Below the pieces are notes generated by a model, which was not told the DNA's origin, made no database searches, and saw only the letters and a list, made by a program, of their open reading frames with translations. The translations under genes and the position numbers were made by a program. Shown here piece after piece: positions 34,488 to 42,421 of a stretch of DNA of 64,000 nt. This stretch comes from SB11 sp964584305 (GTDB lineage Bacteria; Bacteroidota; Bacteroidia; UBA8524). The stretch spans positions 310,001 through 374,000 of the forward strand of contig CAZOZL010000002.1 in assembly GCA_964584305.1 (NCBI GenBank). The letters are read 5' to 3'. Position 1 is the stretch's first letter. Each line of letters opens with the position of its first letter.

Positions 34488-35189
34488 TTGGTAGTGAAAA
34501 AAATTATTATAGCTATTGACGGGTTTTCATCGTGTGGAAAAAGCACTATGGCAAGGGAATTAGCCAAAAAATTAGGATACGTATTTGTTGATTCAGGGGC
34601 AATGTATAGGGCGGTAACGCTGTATTTTATCCAAAACAATATAGGTATAAACAACTTGGCTACTGTAGAGAGTGCAATAAGCAAGATTACTATACATTTT
34701 AAGTTTAACCCTGAAAAGGGAATTGCAGATACCTACCTTAATGGTGTAAATGTAGAAAACGAAATTCGCACTATGGCAGTATCAAAAATGGTGAGTCCTG
34801 TTGCTGCACTGTCTGCAGTACGGCGGTTTTTGGTAAAGCAACAGCAAAAAATGGGCTTAGAAAAAGGGATAGTAATGGACGGCAGAGATATAAGCACCGT
34901 AGTTTTTCCTAATGCAGAGTTAAAAATATTTTTAACGGCTAAAAAAGAGATAAGAGCAAAAAGAAGGCTAAAAGAATTGCAAAAAAAAGGGATAGAGATT
35001 ACTTATAACGAAGTGGTGAGCAACTTACAAGAAAGAGATGGAATAGATGCTACAAGAGAAGATAGCCCCCTTAAACAAGCTGACGATGCCCGTGTGCTTG
35101 ACAATAGCGAAATGAGCCGAGATGAACAGCTAAACATTGTGCTGAAATGGGCGAATGAAAAAATTAATCAATCGTCGCTTTGTGGCTGA
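34488..35189 (+). CDS. cmk: Cytidylate kinase
   Basis: About 232 residues. It phosphorylates CMP and dCMP using ATP in nucleotide synthesis. The P-loop GFSSCGKST occurs near the N terminus, followed by YVFVDSGAMYRAVTLYF, the insertion domain and VMDGRDISTVVFPNAELKIFLTA, RAKRR and DSPLKQADDARVLDNSEM, all typical of CMP kinase. It starts at a TTG (34488) or the GTG two codons later, which reads straight into KKIIIAIDG. Its 3' end overlaps the convergent REC-kinase gene by 22 bp. Confidence 0.95.
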   Translation: MVVKKIIIAIDGFSSCGKSTMARELAKKLGYVFVDSGAMYRAVTLYFIQNNIGINNLATVESAISKITIHFKFNPEKGIADTYLNGVNVENEIRTMAVSKMVSPVAALSAVRRFLVKQQQKMGLEKGIVMDGRDISTVVFPNAELKIFLTAKKEIRAKRRLKELQKKGIEITYNEVVSNLQERDGIDATREDSPLKQADDARVLDNSEMSRDEQLNIVLKWANEKINQSSLCG

Positions 35190-36277
35190 CCTGCAAGGTT
35201 GGGTATGCTAATATCAAAGGTTGTGCCTACGCCTTCTTCTGATTTCACATTAATTAAGCCGCCCAGTTTATCAATAGATTCTTTGGTTACATACAACCCA
35301 ATACCCGAACCCGAATTGGTAGCAGTAGCTCTGTAAAACATTTCAAAAATTTGTGCCATGCTTTCTTTTCTAATGCCTATACCATTATCACTAACTATAA
35401 GTTTACAGCCTGCTTCATCCACCTTTGCTGTAATGCTTATTTCCCTGTTGTTATTCTCCGCTCGCTGAAATTTTATTGCATTGCTTATTAGGTTGTTCAC
35501 TACGGATCGTACTCTAAATCCATCGCTCATAAACTTAGCCTTTTGTACTATATCAAAAGTAAATTTAATTTTATCAGCACTTAAATAGTATAGCAGGCTA
35601 CCCACTGTATCTTCTATTATCCCCTTAAAGTCTAATACTTCAAGTCTTGCTTGTTTTTTGTTGTTTATATAATAGTCTATTACGTTATTGTTTAGTACTT
35701 CCATGCGTTTCACACTCACCTCTACCATGCGTAGATATTCTTGCATTTTTTCATCAGTGGTTTCGTGTTGTGCTAAACTAACAACGCCTAAAATTGAAGT
35801 AAGTGGCGCACGCATATCGTGCGAAGCACTGTAAATAAACCTATTAAGCTCATCGTAGGCTTTTTGCAATTCCTCCGACTGTTTTCTTAACTCATAGCGG
35901 GAAATGGATAAATCAACGCCATTTTTTATGGCTACCATTATATCCTCATCTTGCCATGGTTTAGCTATATAGCGATATACCTGCCCATCGTTAATGGCAT
36001 TAATAACAGTATTAATATCGGCATAGGCGGTAACTAAAATTCTAACAATATCAGGGTAATCATCTTTAATTGATGCACAAAACTCAACCCCGCTCATTTC
36101 TGGCATACGTTGGTCTGTTAGCAATACATGAAAGTTTTTTTTCGCTAATTTTTCACGCGCTTCCGCTATTGTTAGTGCCACTTCAATATCGAAAAAACGC
36201 CTAAATTGAGCCTTAAAACCAGTTAGGTTTCCTACCTCATCGTCTAAAAATAGTACCGAAGGTTTATCCTGTTCCAA
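35168..36277 (-). CDS. Response-regulator/histidine-kinase hybrid
   Basis: 369 residues with reversed domain order: an N-terminal receiver (FLDDEVGNLTGF, phospho-Asp in VLLTDQRMPEMSG, Lys in YIAKPWQDED), a coiled coil (about 125-150), a HisKA domain (YSASHDMRAPLTSILG) and HATPase_c (SNAIKFQRAENN, VSDNGIGI, GSGIGLYVTK). There is no membrane segment, so it is a soluble kinase whose receiver probably controls its own kinase part. The receiver is very similar to the stand-alone regulator at 47635. Convergent with cmk (22-bp overlap). Confidence 0.92.
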   Translation of the reverse strand: MEQDKPSVLFLDDEVGNLTGFKAQFRRFFDIEVALTIAEAREKLAKKNFHVLLTDQRMPEMSGVEFCASIKDDYPDIVRILVTAYADINTVINAINDGQVYRYIAKPWQDEDIMVAIKNGVDLSISRYELRKQSEELQKAYDELNRFIYSASHDMRAPLTSILGVVSLAQHETTDEKMQEYLRMVEVSVKRMEVLNNNVIDYYINNKKQARLEVLDFKGIIEDTVGSLLYYLSADKIKFTFDIVQKAKFMSDGFRVRSVVNNLISNAIKFQRAENNNREISITAKVDEAGCKLIVSDNGIGIRKESMAQIFEMFYRATATNSGSGIGLYVTKESIDKLGGLINVKSEEGVGTTFDISIPNLAGQPQSDD

Positions 36278-36662
36278 TGCTTGTTTAAATTATATTAATA
36301 AACAGACTTCTTCTTAAAGTCTTTTACCGCAAAGTAGGGCTTTATTACACGAAAAATACTATTTATTACAATATTTTACCGCATATTTTATAACAAATAA
36401 TAAAAAAAAGACTAAAAATTAGACGCTTTCTATAATTTAGGCATACTTAACCCGTGATGCATTATTTGGCAATTTGTGTTTTAATATTAGGTGATATACT
36501 TGTTTGCTTATCGCCTCTATAGCCTCATCTGATAAAGATTACCTGCCCAGTGCCATTCAGGCATTTTTTTTGCAGCAGGTTTCAACCTGCTGCAATTTAT
36601 AACCTTAACCAAAACTTTATGTATAAAATGGGCACTCCTGTCTATTCTATCTTATTTTTAAG
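36278..36662. other. Intergenic region with dispersed repeat
   Basis: 385 bp with no supportable ORF. It holds the promoter side of the REC-kinase gene and a full family-1 repeat at 36550-36648 just downstream of the MORN-like gene stop. Confidence 0.5.
36550..36648 (+). repeat. Dispersed repeat family 1, copy
   Basis: Full-length copy: GTGCCATTCAGGC head, GCAGCAGGTT/AACCTGCTGC hairpin, ACTTTATGTATAAAATGGGC and a decayed tail (CACTCCTGTCTATTCT). It lies in the same plus orientation as the copy at 33077. Confidence 0.8.
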
Positions 36663-37001
36663 CTATTGCATTACTTCCTCTTTTATTACCGCTTTGCCTG
36701 TATTGTCATAAAAAAACCATTTGCCGCTTTTATGTCCATCTTTATATTGCCCAGTACTCACAATAGTTCCATCTTTTCTATAAAAGATACACGCACCATG
36801 ACGAATGATTTTTGGGTTGGGGTTAATTATTGTATCTCCTGTTGTTCTGTCAACTCTTACAGAGTAGCGCAAATAGTAGTGGTACACTTCTTTTAAGTTT
36901 TCTTGTGCTGAATCGTAAAACACCCTCCCTTCAATTTCAAACTGTGCTTTGGCAGTAAACAATGTTCCAATAAAAAACAGGCTAAATAGTAGTTTCTTCA
37001 T
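36663..37001 (-). CDS. Small secreted MORN-like protein
   Basis: 112 residues. A signal peptide (MKKLLFSLFFIGTLFTAKA) is followed by a short beta-rich region and one recognisable MORN-type repeat pair near the end: RHGACIFYRKDGTIVSTGQY and KDGHKSGKWFFYDNTGKAV, the pattern of Bacteroidota YwqK-like proteins ('G.W..Y...G......Y..G...G.W..Y'). Molecular role unknown. It is flanked by repeat-rich spacers on both sides and has no operon partner. Confidence 0.75.
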   Translation of the reverse strand: MKKLLFSLFFIGTLFTAKAQFEIEGRVFYDSAQENLKEVYHYYLRYSVRVDRTTGDTIINPNPKIIRHGACIFYRKDGTIVSTGQYKDGHKSGKWFFYDNTGKAVIKEEVMQ

Positions 37002-37175
37002 TTGTGTTATTTAACGCAATCATACTAAAAAATATTTTCTTAACCTGTAGTGCAGTATTCTGTAACTTGTATTTTTAATATTATTGCAATGCCTATTGCC
37101 TTATGACTTCACTCGGTTATTATGATGAAGGTACATTTTTAAGTAGAACAAGGCAACTGATTATCTGCTCGAATG

Positions 37176-37220
37176 AAACAGATTACCACGCTAACCTAAG
37201 AAGGTTATCTCGCAATGACG
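37176..37220 (+). repeat. Dispersed repeat family 3, copy
   Basis: AAACAGATTACC, CTAACCTAAGAAGG and CGCAATGACG. The reverse complement of the same arrangement occurs at 52313-52354 (CGTCATTGCG, TTAGGTTAGTGTAATCTG). Function unknown. Confidence 0.6.
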
Positions 37221-37287
37221 TGATTTGTATCAGTATTGTACAGGTATAGCAACCCCTTTTATTCACAGTAACTATTAGCATTACCAA

Positions 37288-37395
37288 ATAAGTACCCTAT
37301 CTCATTAAGGGGAAGCCAAATTATGGTATAGGGAAAAGCCTCAATACATTGGTAGGGATTTGCGGTGGTTTAACCTTAGCCTATGCGGCGGTTTC
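37288..37395 (+). repeat. Dispersed repeat family 2, copy
   Basis: AAATAAGTACCCT, TTAAGGGGAAGCCAAATT, TTGCGGTGGTTTAACCTTAG and CTATGCGGCG. The same order of blocks occurs at 58247-58346. In both places a family-1 copy follows downstream, so the two families may form one composite unit. Confidence 0.7.
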
Positions 37396-37440
37396 CCCCC
37401 TCGTGGTAGCCTGTGAGATGGCAAGTGGGATGTAAAACTG

Positions 37441-37500
37441 CCATTCGCACCATTTAGGCATTTTCTTGCAGCAGGTTGGAAGCTGCCACAATTTATAAAC
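37441..37500 (+). repeat. Dispersed repeat family 1, truncated copy
   Basis: Head and first hairpin (GGCATTTTCTTGCAGCAGGT, then AGCTGCCACAATTTATAAAC); the second half is missing because the sucD 3' end begins at 37506. Confidence 0.7.
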
Positions 37501-37505
37501 AGGTA

Positions 37506-38390
37506 TTAGTTTGCTTGCACAACTCCTAATATTTCAGCCATTTTAGACCCAATTTCGGCAGGACTTTCCACTACGTGTATCCCGCATTCTCTCATTATTT
37601 TCATTTTGGCGGCGGCGGTATCTTCTGCACCACCAATTATAGCACCAGCGTGTCCCATGCGTTTACCTGCTGGGGCTGTTTGCCCTGCAATAAAACCAAC
37701 TACGGGTTTTGTGCCATTTTCTTTTATCCAGCGTGCGGCTTCGGCTTCCATGCTGCCGCCAATCTCGCCAATCATAATAATACCGTCAGTAGCATCATCG
37801 TTCATAAACATCTCAACGGCTTCTTTAGTGGTTGTCCCAATAATAGGGTCTCCACCAATACCAATGGCAGTACTTTGCCCCATACCTGCTTTGGTTATTT
37901 GGTCAACTGCTTCGTAGGTTAATGTTCCTGATTTTGATATAATACCTATTCTTCCTGGTGTAAAGATAAATGCAGGCATAATACCTATTTTAGCTTCATC
38001 GGGTGTTATTATACCTGGGCAGTTAGGTCCTATAAGGCGGGTTTCTCTACCTTCTAAATAAGATTTAACGCTTATCATATCTTTAGTGGGTATGCCTTCT
38101 GTAATACAAACTACAAGGGCTATACCTGCATCAGCAGCTTCCATAATAGCATCGGCAGCAAATGCGGCGGGTACAAATATTATTGATACATTAGCACGGG
38201 TAGCGGTAACAGCATCTTGTACTGTATTAAATACAGGCTTGTTTAAGTGTGTTTGCCCACCTTTGCCAGGGGTAACTCCGCCCACAATAGTAGTTCCGTA
38301 TTCTATCATTTGGGTAGCATGGAAAGTACCTTCGCCACCTGTGAAACCTTGAACTATTATTCTTGAATCTTTATTTACTAATATACTCAT
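37506..38390 (-). CDS. sucD: Succinate-CoA ligase, alpha subunit
   Basis: 294 residues. It forms, with SucB, the TCA-cycle enzyme converting succinyl-CoA, ADP/GDP and phosphate to succinate and nucleoside triphosphate. A CoA-binding Rossmann domain (VQGFTGGEGTFHATQ; TPGKGGQ) is followed by the ligase domain with RLIGPNCPGII and the phosphohistidine His247 in MGHAGAIIGG. Length and motifs are normal. sucB is not adjacent, as is common in Bacteroidota. Confidence 0.96.
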   Translation of the reverse strand: MSILVNKDSRIIVQGFTGGEGTFHATQMIEYGTTIVGGVTPGKGGQTHLNKPVFNTVQDAVTATRANVSIIFVPAAFAADAIMEAADAGIALVVCITEGIPTKDMISVKSYLEGRETRLIGPNCPGIITPDEAKIGIMPAFIFTPGRIGIISKSGTLTYEAVDQITKAGMGQSTAIGIGGDPIIGTTTKEAVEMFMNDDATDGIIMIGEIGGSMEAEAARWIKENGTKPVVGFIAGQTAPAGKRMGHAGAIIGGAEDTAAAKMKIMRECGIHVVESPAEIGSKMAEILGVVQAN

Positions 38391-38459
38391 GTGTGCTATT
38401 CAAAATTAGGGCGCAATTTAGCTTATTTTACTATAACAGCCGCAGTTTTACATATAAAA

Positions 38460-38482
38460 AAAGCCACCCATAAGGTGGCTTT
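38460..38482 (-). terminator. Terminator of the rpsF-rpsR-rplI operon
   Basis: On the minus strand: AGCCACC and GGTGGCT arms (38462-38468, 38474-38480) with A/T flanks, ending in a seven-T run. It lies 28 bp beyond the rplI stop. Confidence 0.75.
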
Positions 38483-38509
38483 ATCTAAGTTAATGGTTTA
38501 ACTTTAAAA

Positions 38510-38953
38510 TTATTCGCTCACTACCTCTACCGAAACATCAACCGATACTTCGCGGTGCAAGTTTACTGTGGCAGTATAAGTACCTACAGCTTTAGGGTCT
38601 TCATTCAGCACAATTTTACGTCTATCTACCTCAAAGCCTTTTGCTTTAAGTGCTTGTGCTACTTGTAGCGCATTTATAGAGCCGAAAATCTTGCCATTTG
38701 CTCCTACTTTAGCTCCTAACTGAACCGAAGCTCCGCCTAACCTTTCAGCTAAGCTATCAGCATCTTTACGGATTTTCTCTTGTTTAAAGGCGGCTTGTTT
38801 CAAATTTTCAGTTAACATTTTCACGTTACTGGTATTTGCTACCATTGCCATACCTTTGGGTATTAAAAAGTTGCCTGCATAGCCGTTTTTCACAGTTATT
38901 ATATCATCTTTATAACCCAAATTTTTTATATCTTGTTTTAATATAATTTTCAT
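38510..38953 (-). CDS. rplI: 50S ribosomal protein bL9
   Basis: 147 residues. Starts MKIILKQDIKNLGYKDDIIT with the conserved N-terminal L9 domain (VKNGYAGNFLIPKGMA), then the long connecting helix (about 45-75) and the C-terminal rRNA-binding domain (KIFGSINALQVAQAL). It is the last gene of the conserved rpsF-rpsR-rplI operon; the spacing to rpsR is 15 bp and a terminator follows. Confidence 0.97.
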   Translation of the reverse strand: MKIILKQDIKNLGYKDDIITVKNGYAGNFLIPKGMAMVANTSNVKMLTENLKQAAFKQEKIRKDADSLAERLGGASVQLGAKVGANGKIFGSINALQVAQALKAKGFEVDRRKIVLNEDPKAVGTYTATVNLHREVSVDVSVEVVSE

Positions 38954-38968
38954 TGTACAGCCTCCTTA

Positions 38969-39241
38969 TTAATTTAAACCGTCAACAACGTATGGCAATA
39001 CAGCAATGTGCCTAGCACGTTTAATTGCTTGCGCTACTTTACGTTGGTATTTTAGTGATGTTCCTGTGATACGGCGAGGTAAAATTTTACCCTGCTCATT
39101 CAAAAACTTCTTTAAAAAATTAGCATCTTTATAGTCAATATACTTAATTCCGTTTTTCTTAAAACGGCAGTATTTTTTCTTTATGTTCGCATCAGGGGTA
39201 GTGTTAAACATAAAGTTTCCCCTTTTGTTTGTTCTACTCAT
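38969..39241 (-). CDS. rpsR: 30S ribosomal protein bS18
   Basis: 90 residues with the bS18 core: CRFKKNGIKYIDYKDANFL and RRITGTSLKYQRKVAQAIK, ending ARHIAVLPYV. It pairs with bS6 on the ribosome. The start ATG shares its last base with the rpsF stop (TAATG), indicating translational coupling. Confidence 0.97.
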   Translation of the reverse strand: MSRTNKRGNFMFNTTPDANIKKKYCRFKKNGIKYIDYKDANFLKKFLNEQGKILPRRITGTSLKYQRKVAQAIKRARHIAVLPYVVDGLN

Positions 39242-39609
39242 TACTTAGCAGCCTCCACTTCTTTTTTAGGTTTGTTAAATTCTCCATTGCGCTTGCGCTC
39301 GTTATAAATTACAGCGTGCTTATCTAAAGCAGTGGTAAAGAAACGCATAATGCGCTCATCACGTTTGAAGTGTAACTCAACAGCGGCTACAAGAGTGTTA
39401 GGAGCTTTAAACTCAAATATTTGATAAAAGCCCGTTGTTTTTTTTTGGATAGGATAAGCCAGCTTGGTTAGCCCCCAATTTTCTTCATGCACAATTTCGC
39501 CTTTGTGCTCTGTAATCAACTGCCTGTATTTTGCAACTGTATCTTTCAGTTGGTCGTCAGACAGCACGGGTGTAAATACGATTACAGATTCATAATTTTT
39601 TAAATCCAT
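39241..39609 (-). CDS. rpsF: 30S ribosomal protein bS6
   Basis: 122 residues: NYESVIVFTPVLSDDQLKD, ENWGLTKLAYPIQKKTTGFY and the KRDERIMRFFTT stretch are characteristic of bS6. First gene of the ribosomal operon. The C-terminal tail is charged (KPKKEVEAAK), a common variation. The operon promoter must lie in the 420-bp region before dnaX. Confidence 0.97.
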   Translation of the reverse strand: MDLKNYESVIVFTPVLSDDQLKDTVAKYRQLITEHKGEIVHEENWGLTKLAYPIQKKTTGFYQIFEFKAPNTLVAAVELHFKRDERIMRFFTTALDKHAVIYNERKRNGEFNKPKKEVEAAK

Positions 39610-40029
39610 GTGCTTGTTTAAAATATTTAATTGTCCCCTTTTTTTAAAAAGGACTGCAAAAGTAACATTTCATTTTACATTAAACAATTATCATTTAGCA
39701 TAAGACTCAAGACCGCCGCAAGGGGCTATTGGACTTACAACAAAAAACTGGACTGTAAGTTAAGGCTTATGAATTGGTGGCAGGTTTTAACCTGCTGCTA
39801 TCAAATTGGTTTGCTAATTAAAAAAACCTTACCCAATAATACTGACAAGAGCTTTTTTTACAGATAAATAATTGACACCTACTTTAGCACAAATAGCCTT
39901 CAAGAAGTATGATAGAGTTGAATTAGTCATATTACTAAAATTTTAATGTTCAATGATAAATTTTGTATGTGGCAATGAAAAACTTTTATCTCACTGCTTA
40001 ATCATGTAAAATTGCACAGGCAATACGCA
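39610..40029. other. Divergent promoter region of rpsF and dnaX
   Basis: 420 bp with no supportable ORF. It contains a short fragment of the dispersed repeat palindrome at 39779-39800. Some of the spacer is a pyrimidine/purine-rich A/T region typical of Bacteroidota promoters, but no box pair stands out. Confidence 0.45.
39779..39800 (+). repeat. Fragment of dispersed repeat family 1
   Basis: Only the central palindrome remains: GGCAGGTTTTAACCTGCTGC. No head or tail of the repeat is recognisable. Confidence 0.6.
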
Positions 40030-41172
40030 ATGGAAAATTTTATAGTATCAGCACGTAAATACAGACCTAGTACTTTTGATACTGTGGTGGGGCAAAACCA
40101 TGTTACAACTACCCTTAAAAATGCCATTAAAAACAATCATTTAGCGCAAGCCTTTTTGTTTTGTGGTCCTCGTGGGGTGGGCAAAACTACTTGCGCTCGT
40201 ATTTTAGCAAAAACCATTAACTGCCAAAATTTACAAGAAAATACTGAACCGTGTAATACTTGCGATAGCTGCAAGGCTTTTAATGAAAGCCACTCTTTTA
40301 ATATATATGAACTTGATGCTGCCAGTAATAACAGTGTTGATGATATACGTGGACTGGTAGAACAAGTGCGCTACGCACCACAAGGGGCTAAGTATAAAAT
40401 ATATATTATTGATGAGGTGCATATGCTTAGCAATGCTGCCTTTAATGCGTTTCTTAAAACATTAGAAGAACCGCCTGAGTATGCTATTTTTATATTAGCC
40501 ACTACTGAAAAACATAAAATACTCCCTACTATATTATCGCGCTGCCAAATATTTGATTTTAAGCGCATACAAATACAAGATATTGATAAGCACTTGCAAG
40601 ATATAGCTACTAAGGAAAATATTACTGCTGACCCACTGGCTTTGCATATAATTGCCGAAAAGGCTGACGGTGCTTTGCGTGATGCGCTTTCTATATTTGA
40701 CCAAATGGTAAGTTTTGGCGGCAGTAACCTTACCTATGAAAGCATACTTGAGAATTTGAATATTCTTGATTACGATTACTATTTTAAAATTGCTGATGCC
40801 ATAAATAGTGAAAACGTTTCATTAGCCTTAACTCTATACGATGAGATTTTGCAAAAAGGCTTTGATGGGTTGGTGTTTTTAGAAGGTTTATCACTGCATT
40901 TTAGAAACATATTGGTATGTAAAGACCCACATACTATAAAGCTACTACAAGTGGCTGATAATGTGAAAGAAAAATACCAAGCACAGGCTGCTAACGTTGA
41001 AAATGGTTTATTATTTAATGCGCTTAACCTTGCCACCCAAGCCGAGGTAGGGTATAAAACCAGCCGAAACCAACGGTTACACGTTGAGTTGGCATTAATG
41101 AAAATGTGCTTAATTAATCAGGCTATATCTATTGAAGCGGGCATTACAGCCCCTAAAAAAAAAATGATATAG
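40030..41172 (+). CDS. dnaX: DNA polymerase III gamma subunit (in-frame dnaX product)
   Basis: Clamp-loader ATPase. From the ATG at 40030 (MENFIVSARKYRPSTF) the frame gives 380 residues with Walker A (FCGPRGVGKTT), the four-cysteine zinc site (CQN...CNTCDSC), Walker B (YIIDEVHML), sensor-1 (ATTEKHKI) and the SRC arginine-finger motif (ILSRCQIF). It ends with APKKKMI and a TAG soon after a run of ten A. The longer tau form is encoded by moving into the -1 frame there. A TTG at 40012 would add six residues; ATG is the better start. Confidence 0.93.
   Translation: MENFIVSARKYRPSTFDTVVGQNHVTTTLKNAIKNNHLAQAFLFCGPRGVGKTTCARILAKTINCQNLQENTEPCNTCDSCKAFNESHSFNIYELDAASNNSVDDIRGLVEQVRYAPQGAKYKIYIIDEVHMLSNAAFNAFLKTLEEPPEYAIFILATTEKHKILPTILSRCQIFDFKRIQIQDIDKHLQDIATKENITADPLALHIIAEKADGALRDALSIFDQMVSFGGSNLTYESILENLNILDYDYYFKIADAINSENVSLALTLYDEILQKGFDGLVFLEGLSLHFRNILVCKDPHTIKLLQVADNVKEKYQAQAANVENGLLFNALNLATQAEVGYKTSRNQRLHVELALMKMCLINQAISIEAGITAPKKKMI
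41155..41164 (+). promoter_or_regulatory. A10 slippery tract in dnaX
   Basis: Ten consecutive A, read as three AAA codons plus ATG in the gamma frame. One position back (-1) the frame continues open to 41774. Poly-A runs of this kind are known sites for ribosomal frameshifting or transcriptional slippage in dnaX genes. Confidence 0.75.
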
Positions 41173-41774
41173 CAGCCGAAACAACTCCGCTGCCAAAACC
41201 TTCTGACACTGCTACCGCCCCTGTTTCAAAGCTACCTATTACCCCAAAAAAAGAACCTTCGGAAGCTGCCAAAGAAATTAAGCAGGTACATGATATTAGC
41301 ACACTACCTTCTCTTAAAGATTTTAGCCAACAACCTTTAGAAAACAAACCCACTGAAAACCCAACTGAGAGTTCAAACCAAGTGGTAGAAACTGAACAGG
41401 GTAATGGTGATGCCTCTCAAATTATTGATTTTAATGCTGCGTGGCAACTATACACTACTGATGTGAAAGATAGCGGTAAGCGAATACTAATTAGCTTATT
41501 TGAAAAAATAAAACCTGTATTTGATGATGCTCATAATTTTACCTTGGTAGTACCCAACAAGGTTGTGGCAGACAGACTGGAGGATGAAAGGCCGGAAATG
41601 TTGATTTTTTTACGAAAGAAAACAGGGAACACTGCTATTAATCTTATAGTTGATATACAGCAACAAAAAACAGAAGCAGCACCCTATACTAATAGAGAAA
41701 AGTATGACAGTTTAGCACAAAAAAATCCTAAACTTATAGATTTAAAAAACGCGTTGGATTTAGAGGTTGAGTAA
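41164..41774 (+). CDS. dnaX: DnaX tau-specific C-terminal part (-1 frame)
   Basis: Read in the -1 frame after the A10 tract: a proline/glutamate-rich linker (AAETTPLPKPSDTATA) of about 70 residues, then a folded domain of about 130 residues (IIDFNAAWQLYTTDV, FTLVVPNKVVADRLE, RKKTGNTAINLIVDI) matching the tau C-terminal region that contacts the polymerase in Bacteroidota DnaX. It has no credible start of its own (first candidate GTG at 41382 is within the linker). Combined tau is about 580 residues, against 380 for gamma. Confidence 0.8.
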
Positions 41775-42359
41775 TTAGACCAATCGTTCCAGTATTATAA
41801 ACAACTCATTTCCTTGCCGTTGAGGTATTGAGTTGTAACACAGCTCAATAGTTTTAGGCTTGAAATAATTTTTCATTAAGCCTAAGTACTCCTCTTTAGT
41901 TCCGCCAAATGGTGGGGGTTCTTTATCAAGTTTAACACCAAATAGTACCCCTGCAATTTTACCTTTTGGGCTAAGTATGTCATACATTTTTTTGTAATAT
42001 GCTTGCCTTAAAGTGGGATTAAATGCACAGAAAAATGTTTGCTCTAATACTAAACCGTAAGTGCCGGTGTGTTCAAAAAAATCACCTAAAAGTATAGTTA
42101 CCTGTGGTGTATTTGCAAACCGTGCCTTTAGTTTCAAAACAATCTCTTCAGACAGTTCAATAATTGTAATATTTTGAAAGCCTTTTTCAAGCAAATAATT
42201 GGCTTCGTATGCGCTTCCGCCACCAGGTATAAGTATGGCGGTATTTTTATCTTTTAATTGGTCTATATATTCTTTTAAGGGAGTGGATACACTTCCAATA
42301 TCCCAGCCTGTATTTCCTTCGCTATACCGCTTGTCCCAATATTCTTTGTTTAATTCCAT
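41775..42359 (-). CDS. SAM-dependent methyltransferase, TPMT-like
   Basis: 194-residue class I methyltransferase of the thiopurine methyltransferase-like group: WDKRYSEGNTGWDIGSVSTP, the SAM-binding loop AILIPGGGSAYEANYLLEKG, ITIIELSEEIVLKLK, and EQTFFCAFNPTLRQAYYKKM. In bacteria these enzymes methylate thiols, selenite or tellurite-like substrates; the substrate here cannot be named. The stop is directly adjacent to the dnaX stop (convergent, no gap). Confidence 0.85.
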   Translation of the reverse strand: MELNKEYWDKRYSEGNTGWDIGSVSTPLKEYIDQLKDKNTAILIPGGGSAYEANYLLEKGFQNITIIELSEEIVLKLKARFANTPQVTILLGDFFEHTGTYGLVLEQTFFCAFNPTLRQAYYKKMYDILSPKGKIAGVLFGVKLDKEPPPFGGTKEEYLGLMKNYFKPKTIELCYNSIPQRQGNELFIILERLV

Positions 42360-42421
42360 TGTGTGGTGAATAAAAAAATCCCAGTTCTATAAACAGGGGT
42401 TTTGAATTGTCAGTTTTACAA

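Larger units (their letters stand above)
37002..37505. other. Intergenic region with three kinds of dispersed repeat
   Basis: 504 bp without a supportable ORF, between sucD (downstream side) and the MORN-like gene. It contains family-3 repeat at 37176-37220, family-2 at 37288-37395 and a truncated family-1 copy at 37441-37500 that runs up to the sucD stop. Confidence 0.5.
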
